The notes under the pieces: generated by a model
What the model was told of the DNA's origin: nothing
The model's input: the letters and a program-made list of their open reading frames with translations, nothing else
Database searches by the model: none
Shown: piece after piece, positions 7,495 through 21,600 of the stretch
Layout: each line of letters starts with the position of its first letter
How positions within the stretch are numbered: the first letter of the stretch is position 1
DNA from: Microcebus murinus
Lineage: Eukaryota > Chordata > Mammalia > Primates > Cheirogaleidae
Direction: 5' to 3'
Assembly (NCBI RefSeq): GCF_040939455.1
Contig: NC_134118.1
Span: forward strand, 79,046,680 to 79,110,679
DNA length: 64,000 bases
Made by a program: the position numbers and the translations under genes

Positions 7495-9978
7495 CTGACT
7501 CTAACCCTAACCCTTACCCAGCCCGTCTCCTCCTCGGCCCCTGCCTGACTGACTCCTTCCCGCCCGGCCTGTCACCTGTCACCGTCCTCTGCCCCTGCCT
7601 GACACGCTCCTCCCCGCCCGGGCCGTCACCGTCCTCGGCCCCTGCCTGACGGGGCTCCTCCGTCGCCTGGGCCTTCCAAGGGCTTGGTGTGGACGCTGGT
7701 TCCAGGACGCCCTCCCAGGAACCCGGTAGCAGGGCGGCCGCAGCGTCTCGCGCCACCCAACCGTCCGCCGGCCGGCGGCCGTCGCTAAGTGGCCTGCGGG
7801 GGACGTGCCCCCACTGTGGGGCGGGCGCCCAGCCTGGTGTCTTCTCTGAGGCCCCGTGGCTGCTTTCCCCCCCCCCCCCGCAAGGGGAGAGCCGCGGAGG
7901 TGGGGACCGCCTCCTCGTGGGGACGTACACCCAGCTCTCCACGTCGGATTCCGGGGCTCTCTGTCCTGCCAGAAGGCCCAGCTGGCCTGCGGGTCCTTAG
8001 AGTGGCAAAAACATCCGAAAACTGAGATTGAGGGTCCGGTGGTTGTCTGCACTTTTGTGCTGGGCACCCCAGGGAGGCCCGGGGGCTGGCTGGACAACGC
8101 GGTCTGCTGGGCGGGGGGGGGGTTTGGAGGAGCAACTGATGCCCTTTGCACTTTGGGTAGCAAGTGTCTGAGGTGTCTCTGAGCCCTGCGCCATGTCGGG
8201 GGTGGGGGGTGGGAGGTCGGGCGGGGGTGGAGGAGCAGGAGGAGGAGGAGGAGGAGGAGGTGGGAAGGGCCGTGGCCTGCAGTCGTCTTCCCGGGGTGGC
8301 TTCTTCCACAGGCTGCTTGGCCTGGGCTCCCTGCACCTGGGCCTTTGGAGGACTGGCCCTGTGCTTGCCAACGCTTCCCCTGCAGGGACCCAGAGCTGGG
8401 AGGTTGCATCTCTCAGCCCTGGGTCGGGCAGAGCCCCAGCGGGCCATGCCCACAACCTCTCTCAGCACGGGTCCCCCAGAAGGCTCCTTTGGGACCAGGA
8501 TTCTCTTGCGGGTGACTCTTTAAGGTCTGGCCCCTGGATGGAGGGGCACCAGGAGTAGAGGAGCAGGAAGGGGAAGGGGGTGGCCATGCGAGGGGACACT
8601 TTCAGGCCAAGTCCCAGCTTCAGCCTGATCCTCCTGGGAACCCCGGGGTGTACGTCACACCTCCTGGTTGTCCCGCTCTGAGACAAGGAGCCGGGCTTCG
8701 CATTCCCCCAGCAGCCAGTCGTGGGCTGAGGACACCTGGGGCGTTGGGAACTCCCTGGCTTCTCCTTGGCTTAACATCTGGAGCTGCTTGTGAATCGTGC
8801 CGCCACACACACCCGAGTGCAGGTGTCTTCTGCACAGACTGCGGGCCTCGCTCTTCTGAATGCCGCTAGCTCGCCACCCACCCACGGGTGAACCTGGTCA
8901 GGGTACTTTCTCTCGGGGGCAGACTCTGATCCTGGCGGGCTACCGGTGTTTCTGTTTGCTCGTTTCTTTCTTCCATTTCGGGAAAGGCTTCCTTACTGGG
9001 TGTGGAAATCTCCTATGCCTTTCCTCGCCTATTCTGTCAGCTTTAAAATTCTCTTTCAGTTGCCACCCTCACAGATGGATTAGGAAACTCTTTCCGGTGC
9101 ACTCATTAGTGAAATGACCTCAATGAAGCTGGAATCCAATATCTAATCGCCGATTTTTAGCGAGTCCACACGCCAGGGTGGTCGGGGTCCAATGCAGCCC
9201 CGGCCAGGCCCAGGCCCCTTGGACTGGGCCACAGGAGGACGCAGAGGAGGGTCCCGGCCCCCCCCCCGGTCGCGTTGCCGGCAGTTCTCCAAGGGCTTGG
9301 GCGTTTTCCAGAGGTAGGAGATGGAGGGGACTGATTTCTTCAGCGCCCCACAAACCACGCCACCCCACCCATGTGACACATCCCTAGAGAGAGAGAGAGA
9401 CGCCCCATACACTCGCTCCCCTCCCCCATGCGCTGTGCCCCAGCCCGGGCCCGGGGGAATAGGCGGCAGCCCACCCACAGGGTGGGGGGCCCAGCTGAAA
9501 GGGGTTGTCGGGGAGGGCGGCCCCTGCCTGGGGTCAAAGGGCGGGCGATCCGCGCGTGCGCAATCGGCGGCGGCGGCGGCGGCGGCGGCGGGGGCGGCCA
9601 CGAGCTGGGGGTGGGGGGCGGGTAGGGGAAGGAGGCCAGGCGAGGAGAGGAAGGGGGCTGGAAGGTCTCCACCTTGGCGAGTCCAGCCGTGGAGGCGCAT
9701 CTTGTGTGAGTGTGAGTGAGTGAGTGTGAGTGTGTGTGTGTGTGTGTGTTTGTGTGTGTATAGAGAGACAGCCCCCCACCCCGGCCCACCGCTCCCTGCC
9801 CGCCCCGCCCCGCCCCGCCTGTCACCCCCGTCCCTCGGAGCCCGCCGGACCCGGCCGGTGAACTCAACAGGCCCGGCCCGGCGCGGGTCAGCGCCGGTGC
9901 GGGGCCTGGGGCGGGAGGAGGCGGCGGGGAAGTGCAGAGAGGCTCGGCTTCTTGAGCGGGGCAGGGGCGCCCTCCGCC

Positions 9979-10098
9979 GTCTAGGGCCACACCACCCTGA
10001 ACGCGCCCGACCTCGTCTGGTCTGGGAAGCTAAGCAGGGTCGGGCCTGGTTAGTACTTGGATGGGAGACCGCCTGGGAATACCGGGTGCCGTCGGCTT
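9979..10098 (+). rRNA. RN5S: 5S ribosomal RNA, unit 3 (type B)
   Basis: Same sequence as unit 2: C33, G42, G46, T69, C112, C115. Boxes A and C are unchanged. Helix I carries U4/C115 and G6/G113 mismatches. The 14-T terminator begins 4 bases after residue 120. Confidence 0.96.
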
Positions 10099-10623
10099 CT
10101 TCTTTTTTTTTTTTTTGTTTTGCCTCCTGTTCTGTCCCCTCTCTGGGAGCGAGGCGGCGGCCCGGGGTGGGGGTCACCCCCACCCTCAGCGCCCGCCGCG
10201 GTGCCTGGCGCCCCAGCCCGCACCGTGGGGCCTCCTCTTGTCCCAAGCCGCGACACCGCCGTCACGCGGCAGCATGCGTGGCTTCTGGACTGTCAGGTCT
10301 CAGACCAAAGGTCTGCTCTGTGGGAACCGACACGCTGGAGGAAACCTTGAGAGTCTGAGAGGGGAGGGAGTTCCAGAAGAAGGCCAGGATGTCATTTGGA
10401 GGGAGTATGTGACCAGAACTCGTCCCGTTGCTTTTGGGGTTCTCTGGGCTACACGTAGGAATCTTTGGTGGTGGCACCTGATGTTGGGGGATCCGGAGTC
10501 ACACCCAGACCTGCTCCACAGGCCTCCTTTTACTTTTCTCTTCGGATTCATTATTTTTAAAAAGTGTCTCTTATCTCTATGATTGCATTTTCTTTTCTCT
10601 CTCTTTTCAAGCAGATGATGGGA

Positions 10624-11152
10624 GTCCAAGTATTAAGGTGACATGTGTTGCCCGTGCCCCCCTCCCCCCTGTGTTCTTATTCATTTACCTCTGATGTCGT
10701 TCCAGCGTATTGTGGGGGTACCAATGTTAGGGTCGGGTACGTTGCCCTCTCCCTGCCTCCCCCCTCGGGTCAGAGCCTCAAGTGCGCCCATCCCCCAGTC
10801 GGTGCGCACCCACCCCATTCCTAATGGAGGTGTATGCCCATCCCCTCCCCCCACCCGCCCGACACCCACCCGATGAAGGTGATTCCTCTGTGTCCACTTA
10901 GGTGTCCATCGGTTCGTACCCATTTGCTGGTGAGCGCGAGCACGTGGTGCTCGTGTGTCCATTCTTGGGCTACCTGGCTTACTGGAACGGGTTCCAGCTC
11001 TGGCCAGGAGAACCACGAGAGGTGCCCTCTCACCGCTGCTCCTCCTAGCTGAATAGCACTCCGTGGTGTCCACGCGCCACATTTCATTTACGCACTCGTG
11101 GGTCGATGGGCACTCGGGTCGCTTCCAGGTCTTTGCGATTGTGACTTGTGCC
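10624..11152 (-). mobile_element. L1 3' end remnant, after unit 3
   Basis: Type B copy, 529 bases, colinear with that after unit 2. The break point against the 1.29-kb block is at 11152. Confidence 0.8.
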
Positions 11153-13637
11153 CTGACTCTAACCCTAACCCTTACCCAGCCCGTCTCCTCCTCGGCCCCT
11201 GCCTGACTGACTCCTTCCCGCCCGGCCTGTCACCTGTCACCGTCCTCTGCCCCTGCCTGACACGCTCCTCCCCGCCCGGGCCGTCACCGTCCTCGGCCCC
11301 TGCCTGACGGGGCTCCTCCGTCGCCTGGGCCTTCCAAGGGCTTGGTGTGGACGCTGGTTCCAGGACGCCCTCCCAGGAACCCGGTAGCAGGGCGGCCGCA
11401 GCGTCTCGCGCCACCCAACCGTCCGCCGGCCGGCGGCCGTCGCTAAGTGGCCTGCGGGGGACGTGCCCCCACTGTGGGGCGGGCGCCCAGCCTGGTGTCT
11501 TCTCTGAGGCCCCGTGGCTGCTTTCCCCCCCCCCCCCGCAAGGGGAGAGCCGCGGAGGTGGGGACCGCCTCCTCGTGGGGACGTACACCCAGCTCTCCAC
11601 GTCGGATTCCGGGGCTCTCTGTCCTGCCAGAAGGCCCAGCTGGCCTGCGGGTCCTTAGAGTGGCAAAAACATCCGAAAACTGAGATTGAGGGTCCGGTGG
11701 TTGTCTGCACTTTTGTGCTGGGCACCCCAGGGAGGCCCGGGGGCTGGCTGGACAACGCGGTCTGCTGGGCGGGGGGGGGGGTTTGGAGGAGCAACTGATG
11801 CCCTTTGCACTTTGGGTAGCAAGTGTCTGAGGTGTCTCTGAGCCCTGCGCCATGTCGGGGGTGGGGGGTGGGAGGTCGGGCGGGGGTGGAGGAGCAGGAG
11901 GAGGAGGAGGAGGAGGAGGTGGGAAGGGCCGTGGCCTGCAGTCGTCTTCCCGGGGTGGCTTCTTCCACAGGCTGCTTGGCCTGGGCTCCCTGCACCTGGG
12001 CCTTTGGAGGACTGGCCCTGTGCTTGCCAACGCTTCCCCTGCAGGGACCCAGAGCTGGGAGGTTGCATCTCTCAGCCCTGGGTCGGGCAGAGCCCCAGCG
12101 GGCCATGCCCACAACCTCTCTCAGCACGGGTCCCCCAGAAGGCTCCTTTGGGACCAGGATTCTCTTGCGGGTGACTCTTTAAGGTCTGGCCCCTGGATGG
12201 AGGGGCACCAGGAGTAGAGGAGCAGGAAGGGGAAGGGGGTGGCCATGCGAGGGGACACTTTCAGGCCAAGTCCCAGCTTCAGCCTGATCCTCCTGGGAAC
12301 CCCGGGGTGTACGTCACACCTCCTGGTTGTCCCGCTCTGAGACAAGGAGCCGGGCTTCGCATTCCCCCAGCAGCCAGTCGTGGGCTGAGGACACCTGGGG
12401 CGTTGGGAACTCCCTGGCTTCTCCTTGGCTTAACATCTGGAGCTGCTTGTGAATCGTGCCGCCACACACACCCGAGTGCAGGTGTCTTCTGCACAGACTG
12501 CGGGCCTCGCTCTTCTGAATGCCGCTAGCTCGCCACCCACCCACGGGTGAACCTGGTCAGGGTACTTTCTCTCGGGGGCAGACTCTGATCCTGGCGGGCT
12601 ACCGGTGTTTCTGTTTGCTCGTTTCTTTCTTCCATTTCGGGAAAGGCTTCCTTACTGGGTGTGGAAATCTCCTATGCCTTTCCTCGCCTATTCTGTCAGC
12701 TTTAAAATTCTCTTTCAGTTGCCACCCTCACAGATGGATTAGGAAACTCTTTCCGGTGCACTCATTAGTGAAATGACCTCAATGAAGCTGGAATCCAATA
12801 TCTAATCGCCGATTTTTAGCGAGTCCACACGCCAGGGTGGTCGGGGTCCAATGCAGCCCCGGCCAGGCCCAGGCCCCTTGGACTGGGCCACAGGAGGACG
12901 CAGAGGAGGGTCCCGGCCCCCCCCCCGGTCGCGTTGCCGGCAGTTCTCCAAGGGCTTGGGCGTTTTCCAGAGGTAGGAGATGGAGGGGACTGATTTCTTC
13001 AGCGCCCCACAAACCACGCCACCCCACCCATGGGACACATCCCTAGAGAGAGAGAGAGACGCCCCATACACTCGCTCCCCTCCCCCATGCGCTGTGCCCC
13101 AGCCCGGGCCCGGGGGAATAGGCAGCAGCCCACCCACAGGGTGGGGGGCCCAGCTGAAAGGGGTTGTCGGGGAGGGCGGCCCCTGCCTGGGGTCAAAGGG
13201 CGGGCGATCCGCGCGTGCGCAATCGGCGGCGGCGGCGGCGGCGGCGGCGGGGGCGGCCACGAGCTGGGGGTGGGGGGCGGGTAGGGGAAGGAGGCCAGGC
13301 GAGGAGAGGAAGGGGGCTGGAAGGTCTCCACCTTGGCGAGTCCAGCCGTGGAGGCGCATCTTGTGTGAGTGTGAGTGAGTGAGTGTGAGTGTGTGTGTGT
13401 GTGTGTGTTTGTGTGTGTATAGAGAGACAGCCCCCCACCCCGGCCCACCGCTCCCTGCCCGCCCCGCCCCGCCCCGCCTGTCACCCCCGTCCCTCGGAGC
13501 CCGCCGGACCCGGCCGGTGAACTCAACAGGCCCGGCCCGGCGCGGGTCAGCGCCGGTGCGGGGCCTGGGGCGGGAGGAGGCGGCGGGGAAGTGCAGAGAG
13601 GCTCGGCTTCTTGAGCGGGGCAGGGGCGCCCTCCGCC

Positions 13638-13757
13638 GTCTAGGGCCACACCACCCTGAACGCGCCCGACCTCGTCTGGTCTGGGAAGCTAAGCAGGGTC
13701 GGGCCCGGTTAGTACTTGGATGGGAGACCGCCTGGGAATACCGGGTGCCGTCGGCTT
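13638..13757 (+). rRNA. RN5S: 5S ribosomal RNA, unit 4 (type B, C69)
   Basis: Type B gene that also has T69C, inside the intermediate promoter element. By the usual 5S fold this turns the U69-G106 wobble of helix V into C69-G106, so it should not harm folding. All other type B changes are present. The same C69 form recurs in units 5, 6, 7 and 9. Confidence 0.96.
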
Positions 13758-14282
13758 CTTCTTTTTTTTTTTTTTGTTTTGCCTCCTGTTCTGTCCCCTC
13801 TCTGGGAGCGAGGCGGCGGCCCGGGGTGGGGGTCACCCCCACCCTCAGCGCCCGCCGCGGTGCCTGGCGCCCCAGCCCGCACCGTGGGGCCTCCTCTTGT
13901 CCCAAGCCGCGACACCGCCGTCACGCGGCAGCATGCGTGGCTTCTGGACTGTCAGGTCTCAGACCAAAGGTCTGCTCTGTGGGAACCGACACGCTGGAGG
14001 AAACCTTGAGAGTCTGAGAGGGGAGGGAGTTCCAGAAGAAGGCCAGGATGTCATTTGGAGGGAGTATGTGACCAGAACTCGTCCCGTTGCTTTTGGGGTT
14101 CTCTGGGCTACACGTAGGAATCTTTGGTGGTGGCACCTGATGTTGGGGGATCCGGAGTCACACCCAGACCTGCTCCACAGGCCTCCTTTTACTTTTCTCT
14201 TCGGATTCATTATTTTTAAAAAGTGTCTCTTATCTCTATGATTGCATTTTCTTTTCTCTCTCTTTTCAAGCAGATGATGGGA

Positions 14283-14811
14283 GTCCAAGTATTAAGGTGA
14301 CATGTGTTGCCCGTGCCCCCCTCCCCCCTGTGTTCTTATTCATTTACCTCTGATGTCGTTCCAGCGTATTGTGGGGGTACCAATGTTAGGGTCGGGTACG
14401 TTGCCCTCTCCCTGCCTCCCCCCTCGGGTCAGAGCCTCAAGTGCGCCCATCCCCCAGTCGGTGCGCACCCACCCCATTCCTAATGGAGGTGTATGCCCAT
14501 CCCCTCCCCCCACCCGCCCGACACCCACCCGATGAAGGTGATTCCTCTGTGTCCACTTAGGTGTCCATCGGTTCGTACCCATTTGCTGGTGAGCGCGAGC
14601 ACGTGGTGCTCGTGTGTCCATTCTTGGGCTACCTGGCTTACTGGAACGGGTTCCAGCTCTGGCCAGGAGAACCACGAGAGGTGCCCTCTCACCGCTGCTC
14701 CTCCTAGCTGAATAGCACTCCGTGGTGTCCACGCGCCACATTTCATTTACGCACTCGTGGGTCGATGGGCACTCGGGTCGCTTCCAGGTCTTTGCGATTG
14801 TGACTTGTGCC
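14283..14811 (-). mobile_element. L1 3' end remnant, after unit 4
   Basis: Type B copy of the antisense L1, same length and break point as in unit 3. Confidence 0.8.
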
Positions 14812-17297
14812 CTGACTCTAACCCTAACCCTTACCCAGCCCGTCTCCTCCTCGGCCCCTGCCTGACTGACTCCTTCCCGCCCGGCCTGTCACCTGTCACC
14901 GTCCTCTGCCCCTGCCTGACACGCTCCTCCCCGCCCGGGCCGTCACCGTCCTCGGCCCCTGCCTGACGGGGCTCCTCCGTCGCCTGGGCCTTCCAAGGGC
15001 TTGGTGTGGACGCTGGTTCCAGGACGCCCTCCCAGGAACCCGGTAGCAGGGCGGCCGCAGCGTCTCGCGCCACCCAACCGTCCGCCGGCCGGCGGCCGTC
15101 GCTAAGTGGCCTGCGGGGGACGTGCCCCCACTGTGGGGCGGGCGCCCAGCCTGGTGTCTTCTCTGAGGCCCCGTGGCTGCTTTTCCCCCCCCCCCCGCAA
15201 GGGGAGAGCCGCGGAGGTGGGGACCGCCTCCTCGTGGGGACGTACACCCAGCTCTCCACGTCGGATTCCGGGGCTCTCTGTCCTGCCAGAAGGCCCAGCT
15301 GGCCTGCGGGTCCTTAGAGTGGCAAAAACATCCGAAAACTGAGATTGAGGGTCCGGTGGTTGTCTGCACTTTTGTGCTGGGCACCCCAGGGAGGCCCGGG
15401 GGCTGGCTGGACAACGCGGTCTGCTGGGCGGGGGGGGGGGTTTGGAGGAGCAACTGATGCCCTTTGCACTTTGGGTAGCAAGTGTCTGAGGTGTCTCTGA
15501 GCCCTGCGCCATGTCGGGGGTGGGGGGTGGGAGGTCGGGCGGGGGTGGAGGAGCAGGAGGAGGAGGAGGAGGAGGAGGTGGGAAGGGCCGTGGCCTGCAG
15601 TCGTCTTCCCGGGGTGGCTTCTTCCACAGGCTGCTTGGCCTGGGCTCCCTGCACCTGGGCCTTTGGAGGACTGGCCCTGTGCTTGCCAACGCTTCCCCTG
15701 CAGGGACCCAGAGCTGGGAGGTTGCATCTCTCAGCCCTGGGTCGGGCAGAGCCCCAGCGGGCCATGCCCACAACCTCTCTCAGCACGGGTCCCCCAGAAG
15801 GCTCCTTTGGGACCAGGATTCTCTTGCGGGTGACTCTTTAAGGTCTGGCCCCTGGATGGAGGGGCACCAGGAGTAGAGGAGCAGGAAGGGGAAGGGGGTG
15901 GCCATGCGAGGGGACACTTTCAGGCCAAGTCCCAGCTTCAGCCTGATCCTCCTGGGAACCCCGGGGTGTACGTCACACCTCCTGGTTGTCCCGCTCTGAG
16001 ACAAGGAGCCGGGCTTCGCATTCCCCCAGCAGCCAGTCGTGGGCTGAGGACACCTGGGGCGTTGGGAACTCCCTGGCTTCTCCTTGGCTTAACATCTGGA
16101 GCTGCTTGTGAATCGTGCCGCCACACACACCCGAGTGCAGGTGTCTTCTGCACAGACTGCGGGCCTCGCTCTTCTGAATGCCGCTAGCTCGCCACCCACC
16201 CACGGGTGAACCTGGTCAGGGTACTTTCTCTCGGGGGCAGACTCTGATCCTGGCGGGCTACCGGTGTTTCTGTTTGCTCGTTTCTTTCTTCCATTTCGGG
16301 AAAGGCTTCCTTACTGGGTGTGGAAATCTCCTATGCCTTTCCTCGCCTATTCTGTCAGCTTTAAAATTCTCTTTCAGTTGCCACCCTCACAGATGGATTA
16401 GGAAACTCTTTCCGGTGCACTCATTAGTGAAATGACCTCAATGAAGCTGGAATCCAATATCTAATCGCCGATTTTTAGCGAGTCCACACGCCAGGGTGGT
16501 CGGGGTCCAATGCAGCCCCGGCCAGGCCCAGGCCCCTTGGACTGGGCCACAGGAGGACGCAGAGGAGGGTCCCGGCCCCCCCCCCCGGTCGCGTTGCCGG
16601 CAGTTCTCCAAGGGCTTGGGCGTTTTCCAGAGGTAGGAGATGGAGGGGACTGATTTCTTCAGCGCCCCACAAACCACGCCACCCCACCCATGGGACACAT
16701 CCCTAGAGAGAGAGAGAGACGCCCCATACACTCGCTCCCCTCCCCCATGCGCTGTGCCCCAGCCCGGGCCCGGGGGAATAGGCAGCAGCCCACCCACAGG
16801 GTGGGGGGCCCAGCTGAAAGGGGTTGTCGGGGAGGGCGGCCCCTGCCTGGGGTCAAAGGGCGGGCGATCCGCGCGTGCGCAATCGGCGGCGGCGGCGGCG
16901 GCGGCGGCGGGGGCGGCCACGAGCTGGGGGTGGGGGGCGGGTAGGGGAAGGAGGCCAGGCGAGGAGAGGAAGGGGGCTGGAAGGTCTCCACCTTGGCGAG
17001 TCCAGCCGTGGAGGCGCATCTTGTGTGAGTGTGAGTGAGTGAGTGTGAGTGTGTGTGTGTGTGTGTGTTTGTGTGTGTATAGAGAGACAGCCCCCCACCC
17101 CGGCCCACCGCTCCCTGCCCGCCCCGCCCCGCCCCGCCTGTCACCCCCGTCCCTCGGAGCCCGCCGGACCCGGCCGGTGAACTCAACAGGCCCGGCCCGG
17201 CGCGGGTCAGCGCCGGTGCGGGGCCTGGGGCGGGAGGAGGCGGCGGGGAAGTGCAGAGAGGCTCGGCTTCTTGAGCGGGGCAGGGGCGCCCTCCGCC

Positions 17298-17417
17298 GTC
17301 TAGGGCCACACCACCCTGAACGCGCCCGACCTCGTCTGGTCTGGGAAGCTAAGCAGGGTCGGGCCCGGTTAGTACTTGGATGGGAGACCGCCTGGGAATA
17401 CCGGGTGCCGTCGGCTT
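17298..17417 (+). rRNA. RN5S: 5S ribosomal RNA, unit 5 (type B, C69)
   Basis: Identical in sequence to the unit 4 gene, with a 3660-base distance from it, which points to recent duplication or homogenisation of this part of the array. Confidence 0.96.
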
Positions 17418-17942
17418 CTTCTTTTTTTTTTTTTTGTTTTGCCTCCTGTTCTGTCCCCTCTCTGGGAGCGAGGCGGCGGCCCGGGGTGGGGGTCACCCCC
17501 ACCCTCAGCGCCCGCCGCGGTGCCTGGCGCCCCAGCCCGCACCGTGGGGCCTCCTCTTGTCCCAAGCCGCGACACCGCCGTCACGCGGCAGCATGCGTGG
17601 CTTCTGGACTGTCAGGTCTCAGACCAAAGGTCTGCTCTGTGGGAACCGACACGCTGGAGGAAACCTTGAGAGTCTGAGAGGGGAGGGAGTTCCAGAAGAA
17701 GGCCAGGATGTCATTTGGAGGGAGTATGTGACCAGAACTCGTCCCGTTGCTTTTGGGGTTCTCTGGGCTACACGTAGGAATCTTTGGTGGTGGCACCTGA
17801 TGTTGGGGGATCCGGAGTCACACCCAGACCTGCTCCACAGGCCTCCTTTTACTTTTCTCTTCGGATTCATTATTTTTAAAAAGTGTCTCTTATCTCTATG
17901 ATTGCATTTTCTTTTCTCTCTCTTTTCAAGCAGATGATGGGA

Positions 17943-18471
17943 GTCCAAGTATTAAGGTGACATGTGTTGCCCGTGCCCCCCTCCCCCCTGTGTTCTTATT
18001 CATTTACCTCTGATGTCGTTCCAGCGTATTGTGGGGGTACCAATGTTAGGGTCGGGTACGTTGCCCTCTCCCTGCCTCCCCCCTCGGGTCAGAGCCTCAA
18101 GTGCGCCCATCCCCCAGTCGGTGCGCACCCACCCCATTCCTAATGGAGGTGTATGCCCATCCCCTCCCCCCACCCGCCCGACACCCACCCGATGAAGGTG
18201 ATTCCTCTGTGTCCACTTAGGTGTCCATCGGTTCGTACCCATTTGCTGGTGAGCGCGAGCACGTGGTGCTCGTGTGTCCATTCTTGGGCTACCTGGCTTA
18301 CTGGAACGGGTTCCAGCTCTGGCCAGGAGAACCACGAGAGGTGCCCTCTCACCGCTGCTCCTCCTAGCTGAATAGCACTCCGTGGTGTCCACGCGCCACA
18401 TTTCATTTACGCACTCGTGGGTCGATGGGCACTCGGGTCGCTTCCAGGTCTTTGCGATTGTGACTTGTGCC
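17943..18471 (-). mobile_element. L1 3' end remnant, after unit 5
   Basis: Type B copy, no private change noticed. Confidence 0.8.
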
Positions 18472-20955
18472 CTGACTCTAACCCTAACCCTTACCCAGCC
18501 CGTCTCCTCCTCGGCCCCTGCCTGACTGACTCCTTCCCGCCCGGCCTGTCACCTGTCACCGTCCTCTGCCCCTGCCTGACACGCTCCTCCCCGCCCGGGC
18601 CGTCACCGTCCTCGGCCCCTGCCTGACGGGGCTCCTCCGTCGCCTGGGCCTTCCAAGGGCTTGGTGTGGACGCTGGTTCCAGGACGCCCTCCCAGGAACC
18701 CGGTAGCAGGGCGGCCGCAGCGTCTCGCGCCACCCAACCGTCCGCCGGCCGGCGGCCGTCGCTAAGTGGCCTGCGGGGGACGTGCCCCCACTGTGGGGCG
18801 GGCGCCCAGCCTGGTGTCTTCTCTGAGGCCCCGTGGCTGCTTTCCCCCCCCCCCGCAAGGGGAGAGCCGCGGAGGTGGGGACCGCCTCCTCGTGGGGACG
18901 TACACCCAGCTCTCCACGTCGGATTCCGGGGCTCTCTGTCCTGCCAGAAGGCCCAGCTGGCCTGCGGGTCCTTAGAGTGGCAAAAACATCCGAAAACTGA
19001 GATTGAGGGTCCGGTGGTTGTCTGCACTTTTGTGCTGGGCACCCCAGGGAGGCCCGGGGGCTGGCTGGACAACGCGGTCTGCTGGGCGGGGGGGGGGGTT
19101 TGGAGGAGCAACTGATGCCCTTTGCACTTTGGGTAGCAAGTGTCTGAGGTGTCTCTGAGCCCTGCGCCATGTCGGGGGTGGGGGGTGGGAGGTCGGGCGG
19201 GGGTGGAGGAGCAGGAGGAGGAGGAGGAGGAGGAGGTGGGAAGGGCCGTGGCCTGCAGTCGTCTTCCCGGGGTGGCTTCTTCCACAGGCTGCTTGGCCTG
19301 GGCTCCCTGCACCTGGGCCTTTGGAGGACTGGCCCTGTGCTTGCCAACGCTTCCCCTGCAGGGACCCAGAGCTGGGAGGTTGCATCTCTCAGCCCTGGGT
19401 CGGGCAGAGCCCCAGCGGGCCATGCCCACAACCTCTCTCAGCACGGGTCCCCCAGAAGGCTCCTTTGGGACCAGGATTCTCTTGCGGGTGACTCTTTAAG
19501 GTCTGGCCCCTGGATGGAGGGGCACCAGGAGTAGAGGAGCAGGAAGGGGAAGGGGGTGGCCATGCGAGGGGACACTTTCAGGCCAAGTCCCAGCTTCAGC
19601 CTGATCCTCCTGGGAACCCCGGGGTGTACGTCACACCTCCTGGTTGTCCCGCTCTGAGACAAGGAGCCGGGCTTCGCATTCCCCCAGCAGCCAGTCGTGG
19701 GCTGAGGACACCTGGGGCGTTGGGAACTCCCTGGCTTCTCCTTGGCTTAACATCTGGAGCTGCTTGTGAATCGTGCCGCCACACACACCCGAGTGCAGGT
19801 GTCTTCTGCACAGACTGCGGGCCTCGCTCTTCTGAATGCCGCTAGCTCGCCACCCACCCACGGGTGAACCTGGTCAGGGTACTTTCTCTCGGGGGCAGAC
19901 TCTGATCCTGGCGGGCTACCGGTGTTTCTGTTTGCTCGTTTCTTTCTTCCATTTCGGGAAAGGCTTCCTTACTGGGTGTGGAAATCTCCTATGCCTTTCC
20001 TCGCCTATTCTGTCAGCTTTAAAATTCTCTTTCAGTTGCCACCCTCACAGATGGATTAGGAAACTCTTTCCGGTGCACTCATTAGTGAAATGACCTCAAT
20101 GAAGCTGGAATCCAATATCTAATCGCCGATTTTTAGCGAGTCCACACGCCAGGGTGGTCGGGGTCCAATGCAGCCCCGGCCAGGCCCAGGCCCCTTGGAC
20201 TGGGCCACAGGAGGACGCAGAGGAGGGTCCCGGCCCCCCCCCCCGGTCGCGTTGCCGGCAGTTCTCCAAGGGCTTGGGCGTTTTCCAGAGGTAGGAGATG
20301 GAGGGGACTGATTTCTTCAGCGCCCCACAAACCACGCCACCCCACCCATGGGACACATCCCTAGAGAGAGAGAGAGACGCCCCATACACTCGCTCCCCTC
20401 CCCCATGCGCTGTGCCCCAGCCCGGGCCCGGGGGAATAGGCAGCAGCCCACCCACAGGGTGGGGGGCCCAGCTGAAAGGGGTTGTCGGGGAGGGCGGCCC
20501 CTGCCTGGGGTCAAAGGGCGGGCGATCCGCGCGTGCGCAATCGGCGGCGGCGGCGGCGGCGGCGGCGGGGGCGGCCACGAGCTGGGGGTGGGGGGCGGGT
20601 AGGGGAAGGAGGCCAGGCGAGGAGAGGAAGGGGGCTGGAAGGTCTCCACCTTGGCGAGTCCAGCCGTGGAGGCGCATCTTGTGTGAGTGTGAGTGAGTGA
20701 GTGTGAGTGTGTGTGTGTGTGTGTGTTTGTGTGTGTATAGAGAGACAGCCCCCCACCCCGGCCCACCGCTCCCTGCCCGCCCCGCCCCGCCCCGCCTGTC
20801 ACCCCCGTCCCTCGGAGCCCGCCGGACCCGGCCGGTGAACTCAACAGGCCCGGCCCGGCGCGGGTCAGCGCCGGTGCGGGGCCTGGGGCGGGAGGAGGCG
20901 GCGGGGAAGTGCAGAGAGGCTCGGCTTCTTGAGCGGGGCAGGGGCGCCCTCCGCC

Positions 20956-21075
20956 GTCTAGGGCCACACCACCCTGAACGCGCCCGACCTCGTCTGGTCT
21001 GGGAAGCTAAGCAGGGTCGGGCCCGGTTAGTACTTGGATGGGAGACCGCCTGGGAATACCGGGTGCCGTCGGCTT
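20956..21075 (+). rRNA. RN5S: 5S ribosomal RNA, unit 6 (type B, C69)
   Basis: Identical to units 4 and 5 (C33, G42, G46, C69, C112, C115). The spacer after it has private changes at 22659 (GACATT for GAGATT) and 22928 (CGGTGT for CGGGGT), so this unit is not a copy artefact of its neighbours. Confidence 0.96.
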
Positions 21076-21600
21076 CTTCTTTTTTTTTTTTTTGTTTTGC
21101 CTCCTGTTCTGTCCCCTCTCTGGGAGCGAGGCGGCGGCCCGGGGTGGGGGTCACCCCCACCCTCAGCGCCCGCCGCGGTGCCTGGCGCCCCAGCCCGCAC
21201 CGTGGGGCCTCCTCTTGTCCCAAGCCGCGACACCGCCGTCACGCGGCAGCATGCGTGGCTTCTGGACTGTCAGGTCTCAGACCAAAGGTCTGCTCTGTGG
21301 GAACCGACACGCTGGAGGAAACCTTGAGAGTCTGAGAGGGGAGGGAGTTCCAGAAGAAGGCCAGGATGTCATTTGGAGGGAGTATGTGACCAGAACTCGT
21401 CCCGTTGCTTTTGGGGTTCTCTGGGCTACACGTAGGAATCTTTGGTGGTGGCACCTGATGTTGGGGGATCCGGAGTCACACCCAGACCTGCTCCACAGGC
21501 CTCCTTTTACTTTTCTCTTCGGATTCATTATTTTTAAAAAGTGTCTCTTATCTCTATGATTGCATTTTCTTTTCTCTCTCTTTTCAAGCAGATGATGGGA

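Noticed and set aside
9143..10246. Long minus-strand open frame of 367 codons, with similar frames in other units
   Set aside because: It runs antisense through the 5S gene, GT microsatellite, CGG tract and C-run. Its length changes between units with homopolymer and CGG length, and it has no recognisable domain.
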